From an uncultured bacterium (lineage in GTDB: Bacteria; Bacillota; Clostridia; Lachnospirales; Lachnospiraceae): a stretch of 64,000 nt of DNA. Position numbers and translations under genes: made by a program. This document shows, piece by piece, positions 8,695-16,486 of this stretch (positions are counted from its first letter, which is position 1; every line of letters starts with the position of its first letter). The stretch spans positions 1-64,000 of the forward strand of contig CAJMSZ010000004.1 of NCBI GenBank assembly GCA_905216215.1, in the 5' to 3' direction. The notes beneath the pieces are model-generated. The model did not search any database. It was not told the origin of the DNA and was given only the letters and a program-made list of their open reading frames with translations.

Positions 8695-9918
8695 TTAGCT
8701 TCTGTAGTCTGCATTGATTGTGACGTACTCATGTGTCAGGTCACATCCCCAGGCTGTTGCACTTGCCGTACCATTCTTAATATCAGCAATTGCCTTGATT
8801 TCCGGCTGTGACAGAATTTCGGTAGCCTTTTCTTCACTGAAATCTGTTCCCACTCCGTCCTTCATAATCTGGATTCTGCCTGCACGGCTTTCAAAGAACA
8901 AATCTACCTTTTCCGGGTCAAACTGCACTCCTGAATACCCCATAGCACAGAGAATCCTTCCCCAGTTTGCATCGTGTCCTGCAATTGCAGCCTTGGTAAG
9001 ACTAGAGCACACAACAGATTTTGCAAGAATTTTTGCATTTTCCTTCGTATCTGCATGCAAGACGTCTACTTCAAATAAGCAGGTTGCCCCTTCTCCGTCT
9101 GCTGCCATTTTCTTTGCCAGGTATTCATTTACCTCGTGAAGTGCTGCTGCAAATACAGGATAAGCTTCTGAATCAATGGTAATTTCTTCATTTTCAGCAA
9201 GCCCGTTTGCCAGTAAGAGCACTGTATCATTGGTAGAAGTATCTCCATCTACAGAAACCATGTTGTAGGTTTCTTTTACATCATCACGCAATGCTTTCTG
9301 AAGTGCTTCTTTAGAAATCACAGCATCCGTTGTAATAAATCCAAGCATAGTACACATATTCGGATGAATCATACCGGACCCCTTGGACATACCGCCTACA
9401 GTAACTGTTTTTCCTCCGATTTCAAATTCCACTGCAATTTGCTTATTGACCGTGTCTGTTGTCATAATTGCCTTGGAAGCTTCGGTTCCATTTTCAAGGG
9501 AGGCGTTTTTCTTTGTAGCCAGCGCCTGAACACCAGCAGTAATACGGTCAATGGGAAGCTGTTTTCCAATTACACCGGTGGATGCGATCAGCACACCATC
9601 TGCGTCAATCTGTAATGCTTTTGCAGCTGCATCTGCGGTGTCTTTGCAATATCCAAATCCTTCTGCCCCTGTACAGGCATTGGCAATTCCAGAATTCACG
9701 ACAACTGCCTGTGCCATTTTTCCACTTTCTACTACCTGCTTATCCCATTTTACACAGGCTGCCTTCACCACATTGGTTGTAAATGTTCCTGCGCAGACAC
9801 AAGGCACCTGACTGTAAATCATTGCCATATCTGTACGGTCTTTATATTTAATCTGTGCTGCTGTGGCTGCTGCTTCAAATCCTTTTGCCGCAGTCACACC
9901 TCCTTCTATTCTCTTCAT
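8695..9918 (-). CDS. argJ: Bifunctional ornithine acetyltransferase/N-acetylglutamate synthase
   Basis: ArgJ transfers the acetyl group from N-acetylornithine to glutamate, recycling it; bifunctional forms also use acetyl-CoA. The 407-residue precursor self-cleaves at a threonine in MSKGSGMIHPNMCTML, giving alpha and beta chains; the usual ATML is CTML here but the nucleophilic Thr is kept. Other motifs are TNVVKAACVKWDK, VVNSGIANACTG, SVDGDTSTNDTV and AIAGHDANWGRILCA, ending with the typical HEYVTINADYRS. Its presence explains the lack of argE in the cluster. It lies between the GNAT gene and argB with gaps of 9 and 11 nt. Confidence 0.95.
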   Translation of the reverse strand: MKRIEGGVTAAKGFEAAATAAQIKYKDRTDMAMIYSQVPCVCAGTFTTNVVKAACVKWDKQVVESGKMAQAVVVNSGIANACTGAEGFGYCKDTADAAAKALQIDADGVLIASTGVIGKQLPIDRITAGVQALATKKNASLENGTEASKAIMTTDTVNKQIAVEFEIGGKTVTVGGMSKGSGMIHPNMCTMLGFITTDAVISKEALQKALRDDVKETYNMVSVDGDTSTNDTVLLLANGLAENEEITIDSEAYPVFAAALHEVNEYLAKKMAADGEGATCLFEVDVLHADTKENAKILAKSVVCSSLTKAAIAGHDANWGRILCAMGYSGVQFDPEKVDLFFESRAGRIQIMKDGVGTDFSEEKATEILSQPEIKAIADIKNGTASATAWGCDLTHEYVTINADYRS

Positions 9919-9927
9919 ATTATTTCC

Positions 9928-10386
9928 CTATCCTTCCTCGATAAATGCCGTAATATTTTTCTCATTTAATGTAAAATCATAATAATTCAAATCTTCCCGT
10001 CTAGTCCAGCCAATGGTATTCCAAAAGGCATTTCCAATATCATTCTGCGTAAATGCAATCAGTGTAACCTTGTTGATATGCTCCGCCTTTAAAGCCTCCA
10101 TGGCATATACCACCATTGCCTTTCCAATTCCCTGCCTGCGATATGCAGGGTCCACACAGACATGATACATGCACCCCAGTCTTCCGTCATGTCCACACAG
10201 GATACCGCCTATGACTTTCCCATCCATCTCCGCCACCACACTGGTTGTGGGATTTCTACGAAGGAACCGCTCTATTCCTTCTCTGGAATCATCAATACTA
10301 CGGATTCCAAACCCTTTGATGTGATTCCATAATTTGTAAAGTCCGTCATAATCTTCTATTTTCATTGCACGGATTGTTGCATTCAT
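9928..10386 (-). CDS. GNAT-family N-acetyltransferase in the arg operon
   Basis: Single GNAT domain of about 152 residues. The acetyl-CoA loop is VDPAYRRQGIGKAMV, followed by the amphipathic helix and the TLIAFTQNDIGNAFWNTIGW segment. Substrate is not evident from sequence. It sits between argC and argJ with 9-nt spacing to argJ, so it is cotranscribed with arginine genes. A role as a short N-acetylglutamate synthase that primes the acetyl cycle is possible by context, but many GNATs acetylate other amines. Start is ambiguous: a TTG at 10395 or the ATG at 10386, with one AGGAAGG site serving either. Confidence 0.85.
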   Translation of the reverse strand: MNATIRAMKIEDYDGLYKLWNHIKGFGIRSIDDSREGIERFLRRNPTTSVVAEMDGKVIGGILCGHDGRLGCMYHVCVDPAYRRQGIGKAMVVYAMEALKAEHINKVTLIAFTQNDIGNAFWNTIGWTRREDLNYYDFTLNEKNITAFIEEG

Positions 10387-10441
10387 GTTCTTCAAAATCC
10401 TTCCTAATCTTTCTTTCCCGTAACTCTCGTATTCGTAACTC

Positions 10442-11482
10442 TTATGGGAACATAGGAACCAGTTTCAATCCCTCGTTTTCCTCAAATCCAAACATCAGAT
10501 TCATATTCTGTACTGCCTGTCCGGCTGCCCCTTTTACCAGGTTATCAATGGCACCCATCATGATAATCCGGTCTGTCCGTGTATCTATCTTAAACCCAAT
10601 ATCTACAAAATTGCTTCCTTCTACCCATTTGGTCTCCGGATAAACACCTTCCTCTAACACGCGGATAAAATACTCTTTTCCATAATATTTCTCATAAACT
10701 GCCTTTACTTCCTCATAAGAAACTTCCCTTGTCAGCTTTGCATATTCGGTAGCAAGAATACCCCTGTTCATAGGAACTAAATGAGGGGTAAAATTCAGCA
10801 CAACCCTCTCACCTGCCGCATAACCAAGCTGCTCTTCTATTTCGGGTGTATGTCTGTGGGTTGCCACACCATATGCTTTCATATTTTCATTAACTTCACA
10901 ATACAAATTTGCTGTCTTGGCACTTCGCCCTGCCCCGGAAGTTCCTGACTTTGCATCTATAATCAGGGTACTCATATCAATCAGCCCTTCTTTGGCAAGC
11001 GGATAGGCTGTCAGAATGGAACAGGTTGTATAACATCCCGGATTCGCCACCAGACGAGCATTGCGGATATCCTCTCTGTTCACTTCGCAAAGTCCATAGA
11101 CAGCTTCCTCAATGAACCATGGACTCTTGTGCTCGATTCCATACCATTTTTCATACACATCCACATCTTTAATGCGGAAATCTGCACTCAAATCAATTAC
11201 CTTTGTCTTGGATAAAATCTCCTCTGACATCACGGATGCACAAAACCCCTGTGGGGTTGCCGTAAAAATCACATCCACCTGGTCTGCCAGTTCCTCCATA
11301 TTATCATCCATACAGACTTCATCCACTATCTGAAACATATTCTGATAAACAGACGCATATTTCTTATCTATGTAGCTTCTTGAGCCGTACCATTTGATTT
11401 CCACTTCTTTATGTCCCATTAAAATACGAACCAGTTCTGCCCCTGCATATCCTGTCGCACCGATAATTCCTGCTTTGATCAC
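10442..11482 (-). CDS. argC: N-acetyl-gamma-glutamyl-phosphate reductase
   Basis: NADPH-dependent reductase for the third arginine step, about 346 residues. Motifs: nucleotide-binding KAGIIGATGYAGAELVR at the N-terminus, catalytic cysteine in VANPGCYTTC, and GTSGAGRSAK and HRHTPEI further on. An in-frame ATG exists at 11620, but it lies upstream of the promoter inferred here. The GTG at 11482, with AGAAAGG 8 nt before it, gives a protein of the usual ArgC length. It is the first gene of the leftward arg operon and is controlled by the ARG-box pair at 11572-11609. Confidence 0.95.
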   Translation of the reverse strand: MIKAGIIGATGYAGAELVRILMGHKEVEIKWYGSRSYIDKKYASVYQNMFQIVDEVCMDDNMEELADQVDVIFTATPQGFCASVMSEEILSKTKVIDLSADFRIKDVDVYEKWYGIEHKSPWFIEEAVYGLCEVNREDIRNARLVANPGCYTTCSILTAYPLAKEGLIDMSTLIIDAKSGTSGAGRSAKTANLYCEVNENMKAYGVATHRHTPEIEEQLGYAAGERVVLNFTPHLVPMNRGILATEYAKLTREVSYEEVKAVYEKYYGKEYFIRVLEEGVYPETKWVEGSNFVDIGFKIDTRTDRIIMMGAIDNLVKGAAGQAVQNMNLMFGFEENEGLKLVPMFP

Positions 11483-11571
11483 TTCTATCACCTTTCTGCC
11501 TTTTCCGTTTCTCTGTAAATTGCCGTACATTAGTATACACCTATTTTCGCTCAAAGGAAAGTGCCTTTTCG

Positions 11572-11609
11572 TTTGCATAATTATACACATTATACACCGT
11601 ATATTCAAT
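11572..11609 (-). promoter_or_regulatory. argC promoter with tandem ARG-box-like operators
   Basis: On the minus strand TTGAAT (11608-11603) and TATAAT (11585-11580) are 17 bp apart, a near-ideal promoter. An 18-bp site at 11572-11589 matches the ARG box pattern TGNAT-4-ATNCA, with the palindromic core TGCATAATTATACA, and covers the -10. A second, weaker site at 11592-11609 ends in ATATTCA and covers the -35. The two sites are 2 bp apart, as expected for a hexameric ArgR repressor. Binding is inferred, not shown. Confidence 0.75.
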
Positions 11610-11654
11610 AACATTTTCAAATTTTTCTTTATTTTTTCATTTATTCATTTTTTT

Positions 11655-11692
11655 CTTGCATAAATATTAATAGTGGTGTATAGTGAATCATG
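11655..11692 (+). promoter_or_regulatory. argG promoter with tandem ARG-box-like operators
   Basis: TTGCAT (11656-11661) and TATAGT (11679-11684) are 17 bp apart on the plus strand. An ARG-box-like 18-mer at 11655-11672 (core TGCATAAATATTAA) covers the -35, and another at 11675-11692 (core TGTATAGTGAATCA) covers the -10, again with a 2-bp gap. The arrangement mirrors the argC side. The T-rich stretch 11610-11654 separates the two divergent units. Confidence 0.7.
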
Positions 11693-11730
11693 TACTTAAT
11701 CGGACATACTTTTTAGGAGGCATATACATA

Positions 11731-12957
11731 ATGAAAGAAAAAGTTGTTTTAGCTTACTCCGGTGGTCTTGATACTACCGCAATTATCCCTTGGTTAAAGG
11801 AAACATTTGACTATGAAGTTATCTGCTGCTGTATCAACTGTGGACAGGGTGAAGAATTAGATGGATTGGACGAAAGAGCGAAATTATCCGGTGCTTCTAA
11901 ATTATACATCGAAGATATTACTGATGATTTTGCTGAGAACTACATCATTCCTTGTGTACAGGCCGGTGCAGTGTATGAAAATAAATATTTACTCGGAACT
12001 GCCATGGCCCGTCCCGGTATTGCTGCAAAATTAGTTGAAATTGCAAGAAAAGAAGGTGCTGTTGCAATCTGTCATGGCGCAACCGGAAAGGGCAATGACC
12101 AGATTCGTTTCGAACTTGGAATTAAAGCCCTTGCTCCAGACATTAAGATTATCGCTCCTTGGCGAATGACAGATGTATGGACCATGCAGTCTCGTGAAGA
12201 TGAAATTGCATACTGCCAAAAACATGGCATTAATCTTCCATTTGATGCAAGCCACAGCTACAGCCGTGACCGTAACTTATGGCACATCAGCCATGAAGGT
12301 CTGGAACTGGAAGACCCATCACTGGAACCAAACTATGACCATCTGCTTGTTCTCGGTGTTTCCCCGGAACACGCTCCAGATGAAGCTGAATATGTAACCA
12401 TGACATTTGAACAGGGTGTTCCAAAAACAGTAAACGGAAAAGAAATGAAAGTTGCCGACATCATTCGTACCCTGAACGAGCTTGGCGGCAAACATGGAAT
12501 CGGTATCTGCGATATCGTAGAAAACCGTGTTGTTGGTATGAAATCCCGTGGTGTTTATGAGACTCCTGGTGGAACCATCCTGATGGAAGCTCAGAAACAA
12601 CTGGAAGAATTGGTTCTTGACCGAGCTACTATGGATTTAAAGAAAGACCTTGGAAACCGTCTTGCTCAGGTTGTATACGAAGGAAAATGGTTTACACCAG
12701 TTCGTGAAGCCATCACAGCTTTCGTAACTTCTACTCAGAAGTATGTAACAGGTGAAGTAAAATTCAAGCTTTACAAAGGCAACATCATCAAAGCCGGTAC
12801 AACTTCACCATACTCCCTTTACAGTGAATCACTTGCAAGCTTTACCACCGGTGACCTCTATGACCACCACGATGCATCCGGATTCATCACATTGTTCGGA
12901 CTTCCATTAAAGGTTCGCGCCATGAGACTTGCTGAAGTAGAAAAAAATAATAAATAA
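11731..12957 (+). CDS. argG: Argininosuccinate synthase
   Basis: Ligase of 408 residues that joins citrulline and aspartate with ATP to give argininosuccinate. The PP-loop AYSGGLDTT is at the N-terminus. Further motifs are CHGATGKGNDQIRFE, FDASHSYSRDRNLWHISHEG and ETPGGTILMEA, all typical and intact. The frame opens at 11683, but the ATG at 11731 has AGGAGG 10 nt upstream and begins at the family start MKEKVVLAYSGG. argH is not next to it; a terminator hairpin follows directly, so it is monocistronic. It is divergent from argC. Confidence 0.96.
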   Translation: MKEKVVLAYSGGLDTTAIIPWLKETFDYEVICCCINCGQGEELDGLDERAKLSGASKLYIEDITDDFAENYIIPCVQAGAVYENKYLLGTAMARPGIAAKLVEIARKEGAVAICHGATGKGNDQIRFELGIKALAPDIKIIAPWRMTDVWTMQSREDEIAYCQKHGINLPFDASHSYSRDRNLWHISHEGLELEDPSLEPNYDHLLVLGVSPEHAPDEAEYVTMTFEQGVPKTVNGKEMKVADIIRTLNELGGKHGIGICDIVENRVVGMKSRGVYETPGGTILMEAQKQLEELVLDRATMDLKKDLGNRLAQVVYEGKWFTPVREAITAFVTSTQKYVTGEVKFKLYKGNIIKAGTTSPYSLYSESLASFTTGDLYDHHDASGFITLFGLPLKVRAMRLAEVEKNNK

Positions 12958-12972
12958 TACTTATAGAAATAG

Positions 12973-12998
12973 AGGGAAGCCATCTTGGCTTCCCTTTT
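12973..12998 (+). terminator. Rho-independent terminator of argG
   Basis: Ten-bp perfect stem AGGGAAGCCA / TGGCTTCCCT with a TCT loop, followed by a short T run, 15 nt after the argG stop. Confidence 0.9.
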
Positions 12999-13250
12999 CT
13001 ATCTCTTCTCTTCTGCAATATTTTTATTTATCTTCTCTACATAAAACGTACGATTCATATACATGCATATCCATCCTTCGCTCATTTTTCCCCAGACAGA
13101 AACGCTTAAGTATTTCACTTCTGTTATCATAATTCTCTCATGTGCCGGAAGCCGATGTTTTTGCTTTGAAAAGTTAAGCCCGGCACCTTTTCTGACACTG
13201 AGTCTGCATAATGTCTGATACGTTCCCGGTAAAATAACTGGCAATTTCAT
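12999..13250 (-). CDS. Small SH3-like domain protein
   Basis: An 83-residue protein. Its middle resembles a bacterial SH3 domain: CRLSVRKGAGLNFSK matches the family's L-N-V-R-x-G-(P/A)-G-x-x-(Y/F) start, and VWGKMSEGWICMYMNRTF matches the W-(A/G)-K-x-x-x-GWI-x-x-x-Y end. There is no signal peptide or membrane helix. A GGAGGGACAGGA stretch ahead of the ATG gives a good ribosome site, which argues for a real gene. It diverges from the Spo0A-C gene across the 0A-box array and could share its control. SH3b modules usually bind wall or peptide ligands; a phage-like or sporulation origin is possible. Function unknown. Confidence 0.6.
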   Translation of the reverse strand: MKLPVILPGTYQTLCRLSVRKGAGLNFSKQKHRLPAHERIMITEVKYLSVSVWGKMSEGWICMYMNRTFYVEKINKNIAEEKR

Positions 13251-13287
13251 TTTTCCTGTCCCTCCATCCTACGATAAATGCCTTTCT

Positions 13288-13316
13288 TTGTCGAAAGATG
13301 TCGAACTTCATCGAAA
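13288..13316 (+). promoter_or_regulatory. Triple 0A-box array (Spo0A binding sites)
   Basis: Three copies of the Spo0A recognition core occur in tandem: TTGTCGAAA at 13288, ATGTCGAAC at 13298 and TCATCGAAA at 13308. Their TCGAA cores start at 13291, 13301 and 13311, an exact 10-bp helical repeat. The 0A box consensus is TTGTCGAAA, so the first copy is perfect. The array lies between the divergent SH3-like and Spo0A-C genes. Confidence 0.8.
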
Positions 13317-13329
13317 ATCTCCATTCTCC

Positions 13330-13358
13330 TTGCTTTTAAGGTATTCTATTAGTATGTT
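13330..13358 (+). promoter_or_regulatory. Promoter of the Spo0A-C gene
   Basis: TTGCTT (13330-13335) and TATGTT (13353-13358) are 17 bp apart, about 27 nt before the start codon. The 0A-box array ends 13 bp upstream of this -35, a position from which phosphorylated Spo0A could act. Confidence 0.5.
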
Positions 13359-13384
13359 ATACATAGGGCCTGAGGGAGGTGAAT

Positions 13385-13726
13385 ATGAACGCAACATACA
13401 CTCTGTTGCGCAAAATAGGAATGAAGTCTACTTACGCTGGATACCCCTATTTTGCTTATGGTATATCTTTGACCGTACACAACGGTGATTATTCACGGAA
13501 TATCACGAAAGGGCTTTACACAGACATAGGTGTTCAATATGGAGTATCCAATTCCTGCGTGGAAGCTGCGCTCCGCACATTAATCAGAAATTATTGGAAT
13601 CAATATGATGACAGTCTTTTGTCTCCGCTTCTCGGTTATCCACTTTATGAACGTCCGACTGCCAGCGAATTCATTTCTATACTTGCTGATTTTCTTCGTG
13701 ACAATCCAGAACCATTTCATTCGTAA
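13385..13726 (+). CDS. Stand-alone Spo0A C-terminal (DNA-binding) domain protein
   Basis: A 113-residue protein that aligns along its length with the effector domain of the sporulation master regulator Spo0A but has no receiver domain. Seen matches: LLRKIGMKSTYAGYPYFAYGI, then ITKGLYTDIGVQYGVS, the recognition helix NSCVEAALRTLIRNYW, and the end PTASEFISILADFLR (Spo0A has PTNSEFIAM-AD). In the recognition helix the usual S-R-V-E-R becomes S-C-V-E-A, so two arginines thought to contact the 0A box are lost. The ATG at 13385 has GAGGGAGG 5 nt before it; a GTG at 13379 overlaps that site. It could modulate Spo0A or bind a changed site. Confidence 0.85.
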   Translation: MNATYTLLRKIGMKSTYAGYPYFAYGISLTVHNGDYSRNITKGLYTDIGVQYGVSNSCVEAALRTLIRNYWNQYDDSLLSPLLGYPLYERPTASEFISILADFLRDNPEPFHS

Positions 13727-13772
13727 AAAGCAAATATGCCGAATCTTTTGCCGTATACCCGGCATCTAAAAT

Positions 13773-13804
13773 AAGACCACCACCCTTACCGGGAAGTGGT
13801 CTTT
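13773..13804. terminator. Bidirectional terminator between Spo0A-C gene and cotJC
   Basis: Stem AAGACCAC (13773-13780) and GTGGTCTT (13796-13803) between two convergent genes. The right side has a short T run and the left flank is A-rich, so it may act in both directions. Confidence 0.65.
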
Positions 13805-13816
13805 GTCGTCCCTGTT

Positions 13817-14416
13817 TTATTTTCTGTCAAATTCCGGATTGAATGCATAGAAGTTCTTACTGTCCAGATGGTCCTGAACAATTCGGAGACTTTCCCCAAA
13901 TCTCTGGTAATGAACAATTTCTCTCTGTCTCAAAAAACGAATGGGATCACAGATTTCCGGGTCTTTGATGAGACGAAGAATATTATCATAGGTCGTGCGG
14001 GCCTTCTGTTCTGCCGCCATATCTTCATGCAAGTCTGTAATAGCATCTCCCTTGGACTGGAAATAAGTTGCGGTCCATGGTGTGCCGCTGGCGGCCTGTG
14101 GCCAAAGTCCGATTGTATGGTCTACATAGTATTTATCAAATCCTGACGCCTTGATTTCCTCTGGAGATAAATCTTTGGTCAACTGATAAATGATTGCACA
14201 GACGATTTCCATATGGGCGAGTTCCTCGGTACCAATGTCCGTAAGTGTTGCAGTTACTTCCTTATACGGCATTGTATAGCGTTGTGATAAATAACGCATA
14301 GATGCTGCTAATTCACCATCCGGTCCACCAAATTGCGAAATAATTACCTGCGCCATTTTAGGATTGGTCTGACTAATCTTTACAGGATACTGTAAACGTT
14401 TTTCATAATTCCACAT
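13817..14416 (-). CDS. cotJC: Spore coat protein CotJC (manganese-catalase-like)
   Basis: A 199-residue protein of the dimanganese catalase family, found in the inner spore coat. It opens MWNYEKRLQYPVKI, the typical CotJC start. Metal-ligand motifs are visible: GGPDGELAASMRYLSQRY, IGTEELAHMEIV and the C-terminal DLHEDMAAEQKARTTYDNI. It likely degrades peroxide or only contributes structure. An excellent GGAGG site lies 10 nt before the ATG. It is the last gene of the cotJABC operon, 4 nt after cotJB. Confidence 0.95.
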   Translation of the reverse strand: MWNYEKRLQYPVKISQTNPKMAQVIISQFGGPDGELAASMRYLSQRYTMPYKEVTATLTDIGTEELAHMEIVCAIIYQLTKDLSPEEIKASGFDKYYVDHTIGLWPQAASGTPWTATYFQSKGDAITDLHEDMAAEQKARTTYDNILRLIKDPEICDPIRFLRQREIVHYQRFGESLRIVQDHLDSKNFYAFNPEFDRK

Positions 14417-14419
14417 ACA

Positions 14420-14737
14420 CTAACATCCTCCTTCCTGCCATGGCCATGGTTCTTGAATCCAGTTCCACCTGTCTGTACAGGTCATATCTGAAAAATCGAC
14501 GTTCAGAGGACCATAATACCTTGAATACTCTTCCAGCAATTGCTTTCTCTTCCTTGCATTTTCCTCAAAAAATTCCATTGCCTCCTGGTTAGTCGGGTGT
14601 GTATCCAGAAACAGCTTCACATCGTCCACTGCAAAGCTGGCTTCGTTAATGGCATTCAACAAATCTCTGCGGCAGGGACGCATATTATTTCTGCCATTCA
14701 TATTGTCTCTGTCATTCATAGGATTTCCACAGCTCAT
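14420..14737 (-). CDS. cotJB: Spore coat protein CotJB
   Basis: Spore coat component of about 105 residues. The core, with RRDLLNAINEASFAVDDVKLFLDTHP, AMEFFEENARKRKQLLEEY and YYGPL, is characteristic of CotJB. A short Asn/Met/Arg-rich N-terminus precedes it. The frame opens at 14761, but the ATG at 14737 has GAGGAGGG 9 nt upstream and overlaps the cotJA stop as ATGA, showing translational coupling. The usual partner of CotJA and CotJC. Confidence 0.92.
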   Translation of the reverse strand: MSCGNPMNDRDNMNGRNNMRPCRRDLLNAINEASFAVDDVKLFLDTHPTNQEAMEFFEENARKRKQLLEEYSRYYGPLNVDFSDMTCTDRWNWIQEPWPWQEGGC

Positions 14738-14985
14738 GAATTGCACCCTCCTCTCCCACAAAATGGCATATCTAAATCGGCAAAAATTGTCCCTCTTTGC
14801 AATGCCATTCTAGGATGATAAATATTGTCCCAAGTCTGCCACGGCACATAGGCCATAGCCAGTGATTTTCTTTCTTTCACAGAACAAGGCATGGATACTG
14901 GAGTGCCGATGCATTCTGTTCTGCCTTTGCACTCGCAATTTCCACGCCTCATATTTACATTTCCACAACCATTATAATTCTGCAT
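14734..14985 (-). CDS. cotJA: Spore coat associated protein CotJA
   Basis: An 83-residue coat protein. The family core LAMAYVPWQTWDNIYHPRMALQRGTIFADLDMPF is plain and complete. The N-terminus is rich in Cys, Asn and Arg (GNCECKGRTEC), as in many clostridial versions. The ribosome site AAAGGGG is 8 nt before the ATG. First gene of cotJABC; expected to be transcribed in the mother cell, though I could not assign a sigma-E promoter with confidence. Confidence 0.9.
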   Translation of the reverse strand: MQNYNGCGNVNMRRGNCECKGRTECIGTPVSMPCSVKERKSLAMAYVPWQTWDNIYHPRMALQRGTIFADLDMPFCGRGGCNS

Positions 14986-15083
14986 GTATAATACCCCTTT
15001 CTATCAGTCTGTACTTTATCATATGGGTATTATCCAAAAATGTGTCTTTTCTTTATTATGCATGTTGAATTACATACATTCTG

Positions 15084-16397
15084 CTATGTGTTCTGTTTCT
15101 TACTGCTGGTAGTAGTCGGTGCTTTGGTAAGTGTTACTTCCACCTTCGATTCCGTATACTCTCCATTGTTTTCCGGAACTTGAACAGTAATAGTAACGGT
15201 CTCACCTGCTTTATAATAAGCCATCTGCCCTTTCAGACTATCCATGCTTGAAACACTGCTGCCATCAAATGCAGTAATGATGGTACCTTTTGAAAGGCCT
15301 GCTTTTTCAGCCGCTCCCCCTTCTGTTACTTCAGCAATATAAACTCCGGTTGGCATATTGTACATCTGGGCGCCAGTTTCATTTACATCATAACCTTTGA
15401 TTCCGAGATATCCCTGCTCGTCTTCGTCTACCTTTGTTCTGGTTTCTTTGTTCATAAGATTTTCAATGATATCACTGACATCAGAAATCGGGATTGCAAA
15501 TCCCATGCCTTCTACTGTAGAATCACTAATCTTAGCAGAATTAATTCCAATCAGTTCCCCATTGATATTCAAAAGTGCCCCACCACTGTTACCTGGGTTA
15601 ATTGCTGCATCTGTCTGGATGTAGTCACCATCGTATCCGTCAATGGTACGTTCTTTTGCACTAATAATACCGGTTGTAACAGACTGTCCATAGCCAAGTG
15701 CATTACCAATGGCAATGGCAGGTTCACCGACCTTCAAAGAATCAGAGTCACCGATAACAGCTGTCTTAATCTGATTCATAGTATCATCTGGAATGGAATC
15801 CAGTGGAACGGCTACAACAGCCAAGTCTCTTGCTGAATCCGTTCCTTTCACCGCTGCTTCTACACTTTCATCATTACAGAAGGTTACGGTCAATGTCTCA
15901 CTGTTTTCTACCACATGATTATTTGTCACAACCAGCAGTTCCGAATCATTCTGTCCAATAATAATTCCGGAACCTGCGCTTTCACTCGGCACTTCCTGAT
16001 AGCTTCCAAAGAAGCTCTGTACTTTCTGCACACTCATGTTCGTGATAGAAACAATGGATGGCATTGCATTTTCTACAATTGTAGAAATATCTGATGTAAC
16101 TGAGCTATTGGCTGTAGTAAGCTGAGCACTTGACACTACCTTATTCGATGATGAGGCAGATGAACTATTATCCGTTTTCAGAACCTTACTGGTCAAATAG
16201 CTGCCACCTTCAAATGCTGCTCCTGCAAGTCCACCAACCAAAACAGCGCTAAGCGCGATTGCAACCACTTTTTTAGGAAATGGTTTCTTCGGCTTCTGTG
16301 GTTCCTGTGGTCCCTGTGGTTCCTGCTGATAACCATATCCACTTCCATTGTCCATATTGTTGTCTTCCGGTTTATAATAATTGTATTGATTTTCCAT
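15084..16397 (-). CDS. HtrA/DegP-family serine protease with PDZ domain
   Basis: Membrane-anchored surface protease of about 437 residues that degrades misfolded envelope proteins. An N-terminal low-complexity cytoplasmic part (Gln/Pro rich, GPQEPQKPKKP) precedes one membrane helix (VVAIALSAVLVGGLAGAAF) and a Ser/Thr-rich linker. The trypsin-like domain holds His in VVTNNHVVENS, Asp in DSARDLAVV and Ser in INPGNSGGALL, so the catalytic triad is complete. One PDZ domain follows (GVYIAEVTEGGAAEKAGLSKG). The start at 16397 is chosen by AAAGGGG 8 nt upstream; a further ATG at 16430 lies within a palindromic upstream region. Monocistronic. Confidence 0.95.
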   Translation of the reverse strand: MENQYNYYKPEDNNMDNGSGYGYQQEPQGPQEPQKPKKPFPKKVVAIALSAVLVGGLAGAAFEGGSYLTSKVLKTDNSSSASSSNKVVSSAQLTTANSSVTSDISTIVENAMPSIVSITNMSVQKVQSFFGSYQEVPSESAGSGIIIGQNDSELLVVTNNHVVENSETLTVTFCNDESVEAAVKGTDSARDLAVVAVPLDSIPDDTMNQIKTAVIGDSDSLKVGEPAIAIGNALGYGQSVTTGIISAKERTIDGYDGDYIQTDAAINPGNSGGALLNINGELIGINSAKISDSTVEGMGFAIPISDVSDIIENLMNKETRTKVDEDEQGYLGIKGYDVNETGAQMYNMPTGVYIAEVTEGGAAEKAGLSKGTIITAFDGSSVSSMDSLKGQMAYYKAGETVTITVQVPENNGEYTESKVEVTLTKAPTTTSSKKQNT

Positions 16398-16421
16398 AAC
16401 CAAAACCCCTTTCCGCTTTCT

Positions 16422-16469
16422 ATGTTTCATAGTTTATTCCACAATTGTGACTAATTTGTGATGAAACAT
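16422..16469 (-). promoter_or_regulatory. Nested palindromes upstream of the HtrA gene
   Basis: An inverted repeat, ATGTTTCAT at 16422-16430 and ATGAAACAT at 16461-16469, encloses a perfect 10-bp palindrome CACAATTGTG at 16440-16449. The block sits where the promoter of the protease gene must lie. HtrA genes are commonly stress-regulated, so operator sites are plausible; no known regulator motif (CssR, CtsR) was recognised. Confidence 0.45.
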
Positions 16470-16486
16470 TTAAAAAAGGTTGAAAA

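Noticed and set aside
14986..15083. Sigma-E promoter for cotJA
   Set aside because: A CATATGAT sequence resembles the -10, but no matching -35 is present at the required spacing.
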